Of a stretch of 35,898 nucleotides of DNA, positions 16,074 to 23,353 are shown piece after piece; positions within the stretch are counted from its first letter, which is position 1, and every line of letters begins with the position of its first letter. The translations under genes were made by a program, and so were the position numbers. Source of the DNA: Serratia sp. DD3 (GTDB taxonomy: Bacteria; Pseudomonadota; Gammaproteobacteria; Enterobacterales; Enterobacteriaceae); the NCBI RefSeq assembly GCF_000496755.2, contig NZ_AYKS02000011.1:1-35898 (forward strand). Direction: 5' to 3'. Under the pieces are notes generated by a model, which saw nothing but the letters and a program-made list of their open reading frames with translations, did no database searches and was not told where the DNA came from.

Positions 16074-17077
16074 TTTTCCAGCAACAATATCTTTACTGGC
16101 TGGCCGGCGTGGTGTTGTTGGCCGTCGCGGTGATGTCATGGCGTGACAGGGCCAATCCTCGTCGCGTTACTACCGGGTTGTTCTGGGGGTTATACGGGCT
16201 GATCTTTCTGGTGGGTGACTGGACCTACGGGCTATTTGGTACTGGTGCTGAAGCCAAACGCCAACTGAATATGGTGGTGGGTGGGCTGGTGGTGCTGATG
16301 GCCTTGATCGCCGGTTTTGGTGGCGTGCGCCTCGGCAGTTATCATCAGCGTAGCCAGCAGGAACGTGAAGCCAGTGCCCAGCGCTTGGGGAATCGGCTGT
16401 TTATTCCGGCCCTGGTGATCCCTGTGGGCACTGTGATTGGCGTATTGCTGTTTAGCAATATTCCGGCATTGCAAAATGCGTTATTTGGCAGTGGTAATCA
16501 TTCTACCTTGATTACCTTGTTTTCGATGGCCGTTGGCTGCCTGTTGGGGCTGATTATTGCGGTGAAAATGACCCACGAGAAGGTATTGCAACCGGTGCAG
16601 GAAGCGCGTCGTCTGCTGGACTCCATTGGTTGGGCCTTTATTTTACCGCAGATCTTGGCGACGCTTGGTTTGTTATTTACCACCGCCGGGGTCGGCACCG
16701 CCATTTCCCATCTGACCCAAGAATATCTGGTGGTGGATAACCGTTTTGTCGCGGTGGCAGTGTACGCCATTGGCATGGCACTGCTGACCATGGTGATGGG
16801 TAACGCCTTTGCGGCTTTCCCCATTGTTACCGCAGGGATTGGTATTCCAATTTTGGTACTGCAACATGGCGGGGATCCGGCGGTGATGGCGGCAATTGGG
16901 ATGTTCTCTGGTTATTGCGGCACCTTGATGACGCCTATGGCAGCCAACTTTAACATTGTTCCCGCCGCGTTACTGGAATTACCGGATAAGAATGCGGTGA
17001 TCAAGGCGCAGGTCCCCACCGGGCTGGCGTTGCTGCTGGTTAACGTATTCCTGCTCTATTTCCTGATGTTCCTGTAG
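16070..17077 (+). CDS. DUF979-family membrane protein, probable 5-oxoproline transporter subunit
   Basis: The 335-residue protein has about ten hydrophobic segments, for example YWLAGVVLLAVAVMSW, LFWGLYGLIFLVGDWTYGLF and FIPALVIPVGTVIGVLLFSN. Conserved-looking polar stretches near the end are MVMGNAFAAFPIVTAGIGIP and FSGYCGTLMTPMAANFNIVP. It fits DUF979, always paired with DUF969. Residues such as the TPMAANFN segment inside a membrane region could line a substrate path (inference). It overlaps DUF969 by 4 nt and is followed after 12 nt by pcp. Confidence 0.85.
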   Translation: MIFQQQYLYWLAGVVLLAVAVMSWRDRANPRRVTTGLFWGLYGLIFLVGDWTYGLFGTGAEAKRQLNMVVGGLVVLMALIAGFGGVRLGSYHQRSQQEREASAQRLGNRLFIPALVIPVGTVIGVLLFSNIPALQNALFGSGNHSTLITLFSMAVGCLLGLIIAVKMTHEKVLQPVQEARRLLDSIGWAFILPQILATLGLLFTTAGVGTAISHLTQEYLVVDNRFVAVAVYAIGMALLTMVMGNAFAAFPIVTAGIGIPILVLQHGGDPAVMAAIGMFSGYCGTLMTPMAANFNIVPAALLELPDKNAVIKAQVPTGLALLLVNVFLLYFLMFL

Positions 17078-17089
17078 GAGAATCAAGGT

Positions 17090-17734
17090 ATGCAAAAGGT
17101 ATTGATTACAGGTTTTGAACCCTTCGGTGGCGAGCAGGTGAATCCGTCCTGGGAAGTGGTCAAGCAGCTTGATGGATTGCAAATAGCCGGGGCACAGATT
17201 ATTGCACGCCAATTACCTTGTGTATTTGGTGAGGCGTTAACAGTGCTGAATGCGGCCATTGATGAACTGCAGCCTCAACGCGTATTAGCAATTGGTCAGG
17301 CCGGAGGGCGCAGCGATATTAGCGTTGAGCGGGTGGCGATCAACGTTGATGACGCGCGCATTGCCGATAATCAGGGTCAGCAGCCGATTGACCAGGCGAT
17401 TGTTGAACATGGCCCGGCGGCCTATTTCAGTACTTTGCCGATCAAGGCGATAGTCAATGCGTTGCGGCAGGCCGGTATTCCTGCTTCGGTATCACAAACT
17501 GCGGGTACTTATGTTTGTAATCATGTGATGTATGGCCTGTTACATCGTTTAAGCAGCCAACCGCAAATCAAGGGCGGGTTTATTCATATCCCTTACCTGC
17601 CAGAACAAGCCGCACATCACCCAGGGCAACCGAGTATGGCCGCTGAAACGGTCTTGGCCGCACTGAAATTGGCTATTTCCCTGACGCTGCGCGTGGAGCA
17701 GGATTTGAAAGTGGCTGGCGGCACAATACATTGA
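17090..17734 (+). CDS. pcp: Pyroglutamyl-peptidase I (Pcp)
   Basis: The 214-residue peptidase family C15 enzyme removes N-terminal 5-oxoproline (pyroglutamate) from peptides. The catalytic residues are visible: Glu80 in [14 protein letters not shown], Cys143 in [16 protein letters not shown], and His166 in [11 protein letters not shown]. The start [20 protein letters not shown] is typical. Placement after pxpBCA and DUF969/DUF979 ties release of 5-oxoproline to its transport and hydrolysis. A bidirectional-type terminator follows at 17781. Confidence 0.96.
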   Translation: MQKVLITGFEPFGGEQVNPSWEVVKQLDGLQIAGAQIIARQLPCVFGEALTVLNAAIDELQPQRVLAIGQAGGRSDISVERVAINVDDARIADNQGQQPIDQAIVEHGPAAYFSTLPIKAIVNALRQAGIPASVSQTAGTYVCNHVMYGLLHRLSSQPQIKGGFIHIPYLPEQAAHHPGQPSMAAETVLAALKLAISLTLRVEQDLKVAGGTIH

Positions 17735-17780
17735 GGTTATTGATACACTTGTGATGTTGGTTTACCCATAAGCAATAAAT

Positions 17781-17808
17781 AATGAGCCTCATTGCTGAGG
17801 CTCATTTT
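17781..17808. terminator. Intrinsic terminator between pcp and gltA
   Basis: AATGAGCCTCA (17781-17791) and TGAGGCTCATT (17796-17806) make a perfect 11-bp stem with a TTGC loop, followed on the plus strand by TTTT. On the minus strand the hairpin sits just after the gltA stop and is followed by an A/T-rich run, so it probably serves both convergent genes. Confidence 0.8.
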
Positions 17809-17817
17809 CATGGCTTT

Positions 17818-19104
17818 TTATTTTACCTGAGGCTTAAACTGCCGTTCGGTATAACCGGTATACAACTGGCGCGGACGGGCGATCTTAATGCCTTCATCGT
17901 GCATTTCGTTCCAGTGAGCGATCCAGCCGATGGTCCGGGCAATAGCGAAGATAACGGTAAACATTGAGGAAGGGATCCCCATCGCTTTCAAGATAATCCC
18001 TGAGTAGAAATCAACATTCGGGTAGAGTTTCTTCTCAATAAAGTAGGGGTCGTTCAGCGCGATATGTTCCAGCTCCATTGCCACTTCTAGCAGATTGTCA
18101 TCTTTCCTGTTCAACTCTTTTAACACTTCATGGCAGGTTTCACGCATTACGGTGGCACGCGGATCGTAATTTTTGTACACCCGGTGGCCAAAGCCCATCA
18201 GACGGAAAGAGTCGTTTTTATCTTTGGCACGCTTGATAAACTCTGGAATATGCTCAACGGTTTTGATCTCTTCCAGCATTTTCAGTGCCGCTTCGTTAGC
18301 ACCACCGTGTGCCGGTCCCCATAGGGAAGCAATACCTGCCGCGATACAGGCAAACGGGTTAGCGCCCGAGGAACCTGCCGTACGCACCGTTGAGGTGGAG
18401 GCGTTTTGCTCGTGGTCAGCATGCAGGATAAGAATGCGGTCCATGGCACGTTCCAGCACCGGGTTCACCACATAATCCTCACAAGGGGTAGCAAACATCA
18501 TACGCAGGAAATTGGCGGAATAAGAGAGATCGTTACGTGGGTAAACAAAGGGTTGCCCGATAGAATACTTGTAACACATCGCCGCCACGGTTGGCATTTT
18601 TGATAGTAAGCGGAATGCGGTGATTTCACGATGGCGTTCGTTGTTAACATCCAGCGCATCGTGATAGAACGCGGCTAATGCCCCGGTTACCCCACAGAGC
18701 ACCGCCATTGGGTGTGAGTCACGGCGGAACCCTCTGAACAGATGAGTGATCTGATCGTGGATCATGGTGTGGCGAGTTACCGTGGTGATGAAGGTTTCGA
18801 GTTGTTCTGCGGTTGGTGCTTCACCATAAAGCAGGATATAGCACACTTCCAGATAGGTGGACTCTTTTGCCAACTGTTCAATCGGGAAGCCACGGTGCAG
18901 CAAAATGCCCTTATCGCCATCGATAAAGGTTATTTTCGATTCACAAGAAGCGGTAGAGGTAAAACCGGGATCAAAGGTGAAATAACCTTTAGAGCCCAGC
19001 GTGCGAACGTCAAGAACATCGGGGCCCAGCGTGGGGGTGAGTATACCCAGTTCGATCGGATCTTTGCCATTATTGATGTTAAGCGTCGCTTTCTTATCAG
19101 TCAT
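17818..19104 (-). CDS. gltA: Citrate synthase GltA
   Basis: The 428-residue hexameric-type citrate synthase condenses oxaloacetate and acetyl-CoA to citrate, the entry of the TCA cycle. Catalytic regions are visible: [32 protein letters not shown] (active-site His residues) and [13 protein letters not shown] (catalytic Asp). The N-terminal domain ([18 protein letters not shown]) is typical of Gram-negative, NADH-inhibited enzymes. ATG 19104 follows AAGGAG. It is divergent from sdhCDAB as in E. coli, with a shared regulatory region. Confidence 0.97.
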   Translation of the reverse strand: MTDKKATLNINNGKDPIELGILTPTLGPDVLDVRTLGSKGYFTFDPGFTSTASCESKITFIDGDKGILLHRGFPIEQLAKESTYLEVCYILLYGEAPTAEQLETFITTVTRHTMIHDQITHLFRGFRRDSHPMAVLCGVTGALAAFYHDALDVNNERHREITAFRLLSKMPTVAAMCYKYSIGQPFVYPRNDLSYSANFLRMMFATPCEDYVVNPVLERAMDRILILHADHEQNASTSTVRTAGSSGANPFACIAAGIASLWGPAHGGANEAALKMLEEIKTVEHIPEFIKRAKDKNDSFRLMGFGHRVYKNYDPRATVMRETCHEVLKELNRKDDNLLEVAMELEHIALNDPYFIEKKLYPNVDFYSGIILKAMGIPSSMFTVIFAIARTIGWIAHWNEMHDEGIKIARPRQLYTGYTERQFKPQVK

Positions 19105-19347
19105 TTACCGTCTCCTTAGCGCTTTAATTTAAAAACCTTTAATTACTGAAATACCTTAAATCTCTGCCAGTAGCTCACAATAAAGTGCTGACAATGCTAA
19201 CTCTGTGAGCCACTACGCAAATGTGCAGGTAGAGCACCGAGTCGTCGTCCGATGCGCAGCATGATGATTCACTGTTGCATATCTTATGCATCAAGGAAAG
19301 CGTCTCTGCAGGTTCTCTCAGTCATCGCAGGTTCGATTTTTACACTA

Positions 19348-19377
19348 TTTGTAATTTAGATGTTGATTCATTGTCAA
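19348..19377 (-). promoter_or_regulatory. Putative gltA sigma70 promoter
   Basis: On the minus strand a consensus -35 TTGACA (19377-19372) is followed after 18 nt by -10 TACAAA (19353-19348). Transcription would start near 19341, giving a leader of about 235 nt. A weaker alternative -10 is TAAGAT around 19286. Confidence 0.5.
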
Positions 19378-19411
19378 ATCAGATAATTAATTTTGTACAG
19401 AATGTGATAAT

Positions 19412-19427
19412 CGTGAGCTGAATCACT
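19412..19427. promoter_or_regulatory. CRP-like site shared by gltA and sdhC
   Basis: CGTGA-GCTGAA-TCACT matches TGTGA-N6-TCACA at 8 of 10 positions. Its centre is about 80 bp upstream of both inferred starts (near 19341 leftward and 19500 rightward). CRP activation of gltA and sdh is known in E. coli; here it is inferred from the motif. Confidence 0.55.
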
Positions 19428-19464
19428 GTTCGAGGGAAATGTTACTAAAGCTATTGTATTGGAA

Positions 19465-19493
19465 TTGTAATGGGAATGTGAACCTCCTATACT
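19465..19493 (+). promoter_or_regulatory. Putative sdhC sigma70 promoter
   Basis: TTGTAA (19465-19470), a 17-nt spacer and TATACT (19488-19493) give a good promoter with a start near 19500 and a leader of about 210 nt. It would drive sdhCDAB and read through into sucABCD. Confidence 0.6.
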
Positions 19494-19539
19494 GCCGCCA
19501 GGTCTCCGGGTTACCCTGAAGTAGGAGCACCCAGCGTTA

Positions 19540-19570
19540 TATACCCCGTATTTAAAGTTGCAGCTAGGTA
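19540..19570 (-). repeat. Dispersed intergenic repeat copy in the sdhC leader
   Basis: On the plus strand TATACCCCGTATTTAAAGTT is followed by GCAGCTAGGTA. Read on the minus strand this is the GCAACTTTAAATACGGGGTA form of the family at 7327-7367. It would be transcribed in the sdhC leader. Confidence 0.45.
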
Positions 19571-19709
19571 TCAATGTGGTGGGTATAAGTACGTATGGTT
19601 TGAGCATAAAGGATAGTGATGCTTAACCATTTGACGTATAGGGGCTTGTTACCCTTGATGCTGTCTGAACCTTGTCCAGGCCCGGAGGAAGGAAGATAAT
19701 GAGAGCTGT

Positions 19710-20099
19710 GTGGGCCTAAATGTGAAAAAACAAAGACCTGTCAATCTTGATCTGCAAACGATTCAGTTTCCTGTAACTGCGATAGCGTCCATCTTACACC
19801 GAGTCTCTGGCGTAATTACTTTCGTTGCCGTAGGTATTCTCCTCTGGCTGCTGGGCATTTCACTCTATTCTCAAGAGGGATTCCTGCAAGCGGCTGCCAT
19901 TATGAATAGCTTCTTCGTGAAATTCATCTTCTGGGGGATCCTCACTGCATTGGCCTATCACATTTGCGGTGGCATTCGTCACTTGTTAATGGATTTTGGC
20001 TGTATCGAAGAGAATTTAGCCACCGGTATACGTTCAGCCCAAGTGGCGTTCGTGTTGACGGTTGTGCTGTCAATTCTGGCTGGAGTCCTCCTATGGTAA
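19710..20099 (+). CDS. sdhC: Succinate dehydrogenase cytochrome b556 subunit SdhC
   Basis: The 129-residue membrane anchor subunit binds heme b and quinone with SdhD. It reads [20 protein letters not shown] then [20 protein letters not shown], nearly as in E. coli. His84 in LAYHICGG sits at the heme-ligand position. The start is GTG 19710, which gives exactly the E. coli length. However, the strong purine-rich site GGAGGAAGGAAG (19684-19695) is better placed for an out-of-frame ATG at 19699 that encodes only MRAVWA and stops at 19719, overlapping the sdhC start. GTG 19722 or coupled re-initiation are alternatives. Its stop overlaps sdhD by 7 nt. Confidence 0.93.
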   Translation: MGLNVKKQRPVNLDLQTIQFPVTAIASILHRVSGVITFVAVGILLWLLGISLYSQEGFLQAAAIMNSFFVKFIFWGILTALAYHICGGIRHLLMDFGCIEENLATGIRSAQVAFVLTVVLSILAGVLLW

Positions 20100-20440
20100 A
20101 CAATGTTTCTGCATTAGGGCGTAACGGCGTACACGACTGGTTATTACTGCGTGCTTCTGCCATTGTCATTACCCTGTATGTTCTCTATATCCTGGGCTTT
20201 TTTATCACCGCCCCAGCGATAACCTATGAAGTCTGGCGCGGTTTCTTTGCCAGTTCCATCACCAAGGTGTTCACCGTGCTGACATTATTGTCGGTTCTGG
20301 TACATGCCTGGGTGGGAATGTGGCAGGTGCTGACTGATTATATCAAGCCGTTGGCGTTACGCCTGGTACTGCAACTGGCTATTGTTGTGGTTTTGCTGGT
20401 TTATTTACTGTACGGAACCATCGTCGTGTGGGGAGCTTAA
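20093..20440 (+). CDS. sdhD: Succinate dehydrogenase membrane anchor SdhD
   Basis: The 115-residue subunit starts [20 protein letters not shown] and has three membrane helices. His71 in [15 protein letters not shown] is at the heme b ligand position of E. coli SdhD. It anchors SdhAB in the inner membrane and contributes to the ubiquinone site. ATG 20093 overlaps the sdhC stop (ATGGTAA) and the length equals E. coli. Its stop codon abuts the sdhA ATG with no gap. Confidence 0.95.
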   Translation: MVNNVSALGRNGVHDWLLLRASAIVITLYVLYILGFFITAPAITYEVWRGFFASSITKVFTVLTLLSVLVHAWVGMWQVLTDYIKPLALRLVLQLAIVVVLLVYLLYGTIVVWGA

Positions 20441-22207
20441 ATGAAACTGCCAGTCAGAGAGTTTGACGCTGTTGTTATTGGTGCCGGTGGTGCAGGTATG
20501 CGCGCGGCATTGCAGATTTCCCAAGCAGGCTCAACCTGTGCTCTGCTTTCAAAGGTCTTTCCGACCCGTTCCCACACGGTATCGGCTCAAGGTGGTATTA
20601 CCGTAGCCTTGGGTAACAACCATGAAGATAACTGGGAATGGCACATGTACGATACGGTGAAAGGTTCTGATTATATTGGTGATCAGGACGCCATCGAGTA
20701 TATGTGTAAAACCGGTCCAGAAGCGATTCTGGAGCTGGAACATATGGGGTTGCCATTCTCACGTCTGGATGATGGCCGTATTTATCAGCGCCCATTTGGC
20801 GGGCAGTCATTGAATTTTGGCGGTGAGCAGGCTGCTCGTACCGCCGCCGCCGCAGACCGTACCGGTCATGCGTTGCTGCATACGCTGTACCAACAAAATC
20901 TGAAAAACCACACCACTATTTTCTCTGAATGGTACGCTCTGGACCTGGTTAAAAATCAGGATGGTGCCGTGGTAGGTACCACCGCTATCTGTATCGAAAC
21001 CGGTGAAGTAGTGTACTTCAAAGCCAAAGCAACTATCTTGGCGACGGGCGGTGCCGGGCGTATCTATCAATCCACCACCAACGCTCACATTAACACCGGT
21101 GATGGTGTTGGTATGGCACTGCGTGCCGGTGTACCGGTGCAGGATATGGAAATGTGGCAGTTCCACCCAACAGGTATTGCCGGGGCGGGTGTGCTGGTTA
21201 CCGAAGGATGCCGTGGTGAGGGTGGCTACCTGCTGAACAAACACGGTGAGCGTTTTATGGAACGCTATGCGCCCAACGCCAAAGACTTGGCAGGACGCGA
21301 CGTAGTAGCCCGTTCGATTATGATCGAAATCCGGGAAGGGCGCGGTTGTGATGGTCCGTGGGGGCCACATGCCAAGTTGAAGTTGGACCACCTGGGCAAA
21401 GAGGTTCTGGAATCACGTCTGCCGGGCATTTTAGAGCTGTCTCGTACGTTCGCCCATGTCGATCCAGTGAAAGAACCTATCCCAGTGATCCCAACTTGCC
21501 ACTATATGATGGGTGGCATTCCAACCAAAGTTACTGGCCAAGCGTTAACAGTCAATGAAAAGGGTGAAGATGTCGTGGTGCCTGGTTTGTTCGCTGTGGG
21601 TGAAATTGCCTGTGTCTCAGTACACGGTGCCAACCGCCTCGGTGGCAACTCATTACTGGACCTGGTGGTGTTTGGCCGTGCTGCGGGTATGCATCTGCAA
21701 GAGTCCTTGGCTGAGCAGGGCGAAAGCCGCGATGCCAGTGAATCCGATGTTGAAGCCTCGCTAGAGCGTTTGAACCGTTGGAACAATACCCAATCTGGTG
21801 AAGATCCGGTTGAAATCCGTAAAGCGTTGCAATCCTGTATGCAGAATAATTTCTCGGTGTTCCGTGAAGGTGATGCTATGGCGAAAGGGTTGGCAGAGTT
21901 GAATGTGCTACGTGAACGCCTGAAGAATGCCCGGTTGGATGATACATCTAGCGAATTCAATACCCAGCGTATTGAGTGCCTGGAGTTGGATAACCTGATG
22001 GAGACGGCTTATTCTACTGCGGTTTCAGCCAATTTCCGTACTGAGAGCCGTGGTGCGCATAGCCGCTTTGACTTCCCGGATCGGGACGATAACAACTGGT
22101 TGTGTCATTCGCTCTATCTGCCGCACTCTGAAAGCATGACGCGCCGTGAAGTGAACATGCAGCCGAAACTGCGTGCAGCATTCCCGCCGAAAGTGCGTTC
22201 TTACTAA
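20441..22207 (+). CDS. sdhA: Succinate dehydrogenase flavoprotein SdhA
   Basis: The 588-residue catalytic subunit oxidises succinate to fumarate. The N-terminal FAD motif is [26 protein letters not shown] contains the His that carries covalent FAD in the family. [20 protein letters not shown] and [15 protein letters not shown] mark the active site and capping regions, and [20 protein letters not shown] is typical. Length equals E. coli SdhA. It sits in sdhCDAB and passes electrons to the iron-sulfur subunit SdhB. Confidence 0.98.
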   Translation: MKLPVREFDAVVIGAGGAGMRAALQISQAGSTCALLSKVFPTRSHTVSAQGGITVALGNNHEDNWEWHMYDTVKGSDYIGDQDAIEYMCKTGPEAILELEHMGLPFSRLDDGRIYQRPFGGQSLNFGGEQAARTAAAADRTGHALLHTLYQQNLKNHTTIFSEWYALDLVKNQDGAVVGTTAICIETGEVVYFKAKATILATGGAGRIYQSTTNAHINTGDGVGMALRAGVPVQDMEMWQFHPTGIAGAGVLVTEGCRGEGGYLLNKHGERFMERYAPNAKDLAGRDVVARSIMIEIREGRGCDGPWGPHAKLKLDHLGKEVLESRLPGILELSRTFAHVDPVKEPIPVIPTCHYMMGGIPTKVTGQALTVNEKGEDVVVPGLFAVGEIACVSVHGANRLGGNSLLDLVVFGRAAGMHLQESLAEQGESRDASESDVEASLERLNRWNNTQSGEDPVEIRKALQSCMQNNFSVFREGDAMAKGLAELNVLRERLKNARLDDTSSEFNTQRIECLELDNLMETAYSTAVSANFRTESRGAHSRFDFPDRDDNNWLCHSLYLPHSESMTRREVNMQPKLRAAFPPKVRSY

Positions 22208-22223
22208 TTGCGGAGCCAGACTG

Positions 22224-22940
22224 ATGAAACTCGAGTTCTCTATCTATCGCTATAATCCGGATGTTGATAACGCCCCGCATATGCAGGATTACACCCTCGA
22301 AGCGGAAGAGGGGCGCGATATGATGTTGCTGGATGCGTTGATCCAACTGAAAGAAACAGATCCGACCTTGTCGTTTCGCCGCTCTTGCCGTGAAGGGGTT
22401 TGTGGCTCAGATGGCGTCAATATGAATGGCAAGAATGGCTTGGCCTGTATCACGCCGATCTCATCGTTGCGTAAAGGCAACAATAAGATAGTGATCCGTC
22501 CACTACCTGGGTTACCCGTTGTACGTGACTTGGTGGTTGATATGGGGCAGTTTTATACTCAGTATGAAAAAATTAAGCCGTTTTTACTGAATGATGGTAC
22601 GAATCCACCCGCTCGCGAGCATTTGCAGTCACCGGAAAATCGGGCAAAATTGGATGGCTTGTACGAGTGTATTCTCTGCGCTTGTTGTTCAACGTCTTGC
22701 CCGTCGTTCTGGTGGAATCCGGATAAATTTATCGGCCCTGCAGGTCTGTTAGCAGCCTATCGCTTCCTGATTGACAGCCGCGATACAGAAACGGCAGCAA
22801 GATTGGATTCTTTGGATGATGCTTTCAGTGTTTTCCGCTGTCACAGTATTATGAACTGTGTCAGTGTTTGTCCTAAGGGCTTGAATCCGACTCGTGCAAT
22901 TGGTCATATCAAGTCGATGTTACTGCAGCGTGGGGCATAA
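22224..22940 (+). CDS. sdhB: Succinate dehydrogenase iron-sulfur subunit SdhB
   Basis: The 238-residue protein carries three clusters: the [2Fe-2S] site CREGVCGSDGVNMNGKNGLA plus C, the [4Fe-4S] site CILCACCSTSCPS, and the [3Fe-4S] site CHSIMNCVSVCPKGLNP. It moves electrons from SdhA FAD to quinone. ATG 22224 (MKLEFSIYRYNPDVDNAP) matches the E. coli start; an upstream in-frame ATG lies within sdhA and is rejected. It begins 16 nt after sdhA. Confidence 0.98.
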   Translation: MKLEFSIYRYNPDVDNAPHMQDYTLEAEEGRDMMLLDALIQLKETDPTLSFRRSCREGVCGSDGVNMNGKNGLACITPISSLRKGNNKIVIRPLPGLPVVRDLVVDMGQFYTQYEKIKPFLLNDGTNPPAREHLQSPENRAKLDGLYECILCACCSTSCPSFWWNPDKFIGPAGLLAAYRFLIDSRDTETAARLDSLDDAFSVFRCHSIMNCVSVCPKGLNPTRAIGHIKSMLLQRGA

Positions 22941-22985
22941 CAGAGACCTAAGCTGATTCCTGCGGCAGGGGCTTTACCCCCTGCC

Positions 22986-23009
22986 AGCTTGAATGGCGAT
23001 GGAACTAGA
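22986..23009 (+). repeat. Dispersed intergenic repeat copy (degenerate)
   Basis: AGCTTGAATGGCGATGG matches the core AGCTTGAATGGTCACGG of the copy at 7327-7367 in 14 of 17 positions; the GGTATA end is lost. Confidence 0.4.
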
Positions 23010-23041
23010 TGTAACGCCGAGCTTATTTCCGGTTTACATTC

Positions 23042-23123
23042 CAAGGAAGGGGATCTCTAAAAGCTGACTTAGGGGCTGGCGATCGGTAACCGACGTTTTC
23101 CGCCAGTTTTTAGAGGTTCCTTG
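23042..23123. repeat. 82-bp nested inverted repeat between sdhB and sucA
   Basis: Three concentric arms pair: CAAGGAA (23042-23048) with TTCCTTG (23117-23123), CTCTAAAA (23055-23062) with TTTTAGAG (23108-23115), and CTGGCG (23076-23081) with CGCCAG (23101-23106). At the tip TCGGT (23083-23087) and ACCGA (23089-23093) form a small hairpin. This is much more structure than expected by chance and could be a mobile palindromic element or an RNA processing or stability signal. Confidence 0.6.
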
Positions 23124-23353
23124 CTGGGCCGTAAGGTCCAAAACAGAACGTGCAGTGAGTGTTTATACGTTTTTACCCGATGAATTTCCGGTCGTAGCCA
23201 GTTGCTCCACAAGGGGTGGTGTTTCAGGGTTGTGAGTAAGAAAATCCAGGGTACAAGCACGTCGAGTGAACCGTTTTTATGACGAACCGTATTAGTACGG
23301 TAATTATGTTAACCACGGCGAAAACTGAAGCTTTAAAAGCTTAAGGGATCATA

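Larger units (their letters stand above)
19105..19709. other. Divergent gltA-sdhC regulatory region
   Basis: This 605-bp stretch holds no gene. It contains inferred promoters for both directions, one CRP-like site between them, a palindrome TGCATA-TCT-TATGCA (19276-19290) in the gltA leader, a dispersed repeat in the sdhC leader (19540-19570), and a 6-codon mini-ORF at the sdhC start. The long leader before sdhC is normal for enterics, where small RNAs act. Confidence 0.7.
22941..23353. other. sdhB-sucA intergenic region with structured RNA potential
   Basis: The 413 bp hold no gene. They include a GC-rich hairpin GGCAGGGG/CCCCTGCC (22964-22971, 22978-22985) without a U-run, a dispersed repeat piece (22986-23009), and a large nested inverted repeat (23042-23123). 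The stretch is transcribed if sdh reads into suc as in E. coli. Confidence 0.6.

Noticed and set aside
23042..23123. ERIC or REP element
   Set aside because: The nested palindrome lacks the ERIC core sequences I remember; kept only as an unclassified inverted repeat.
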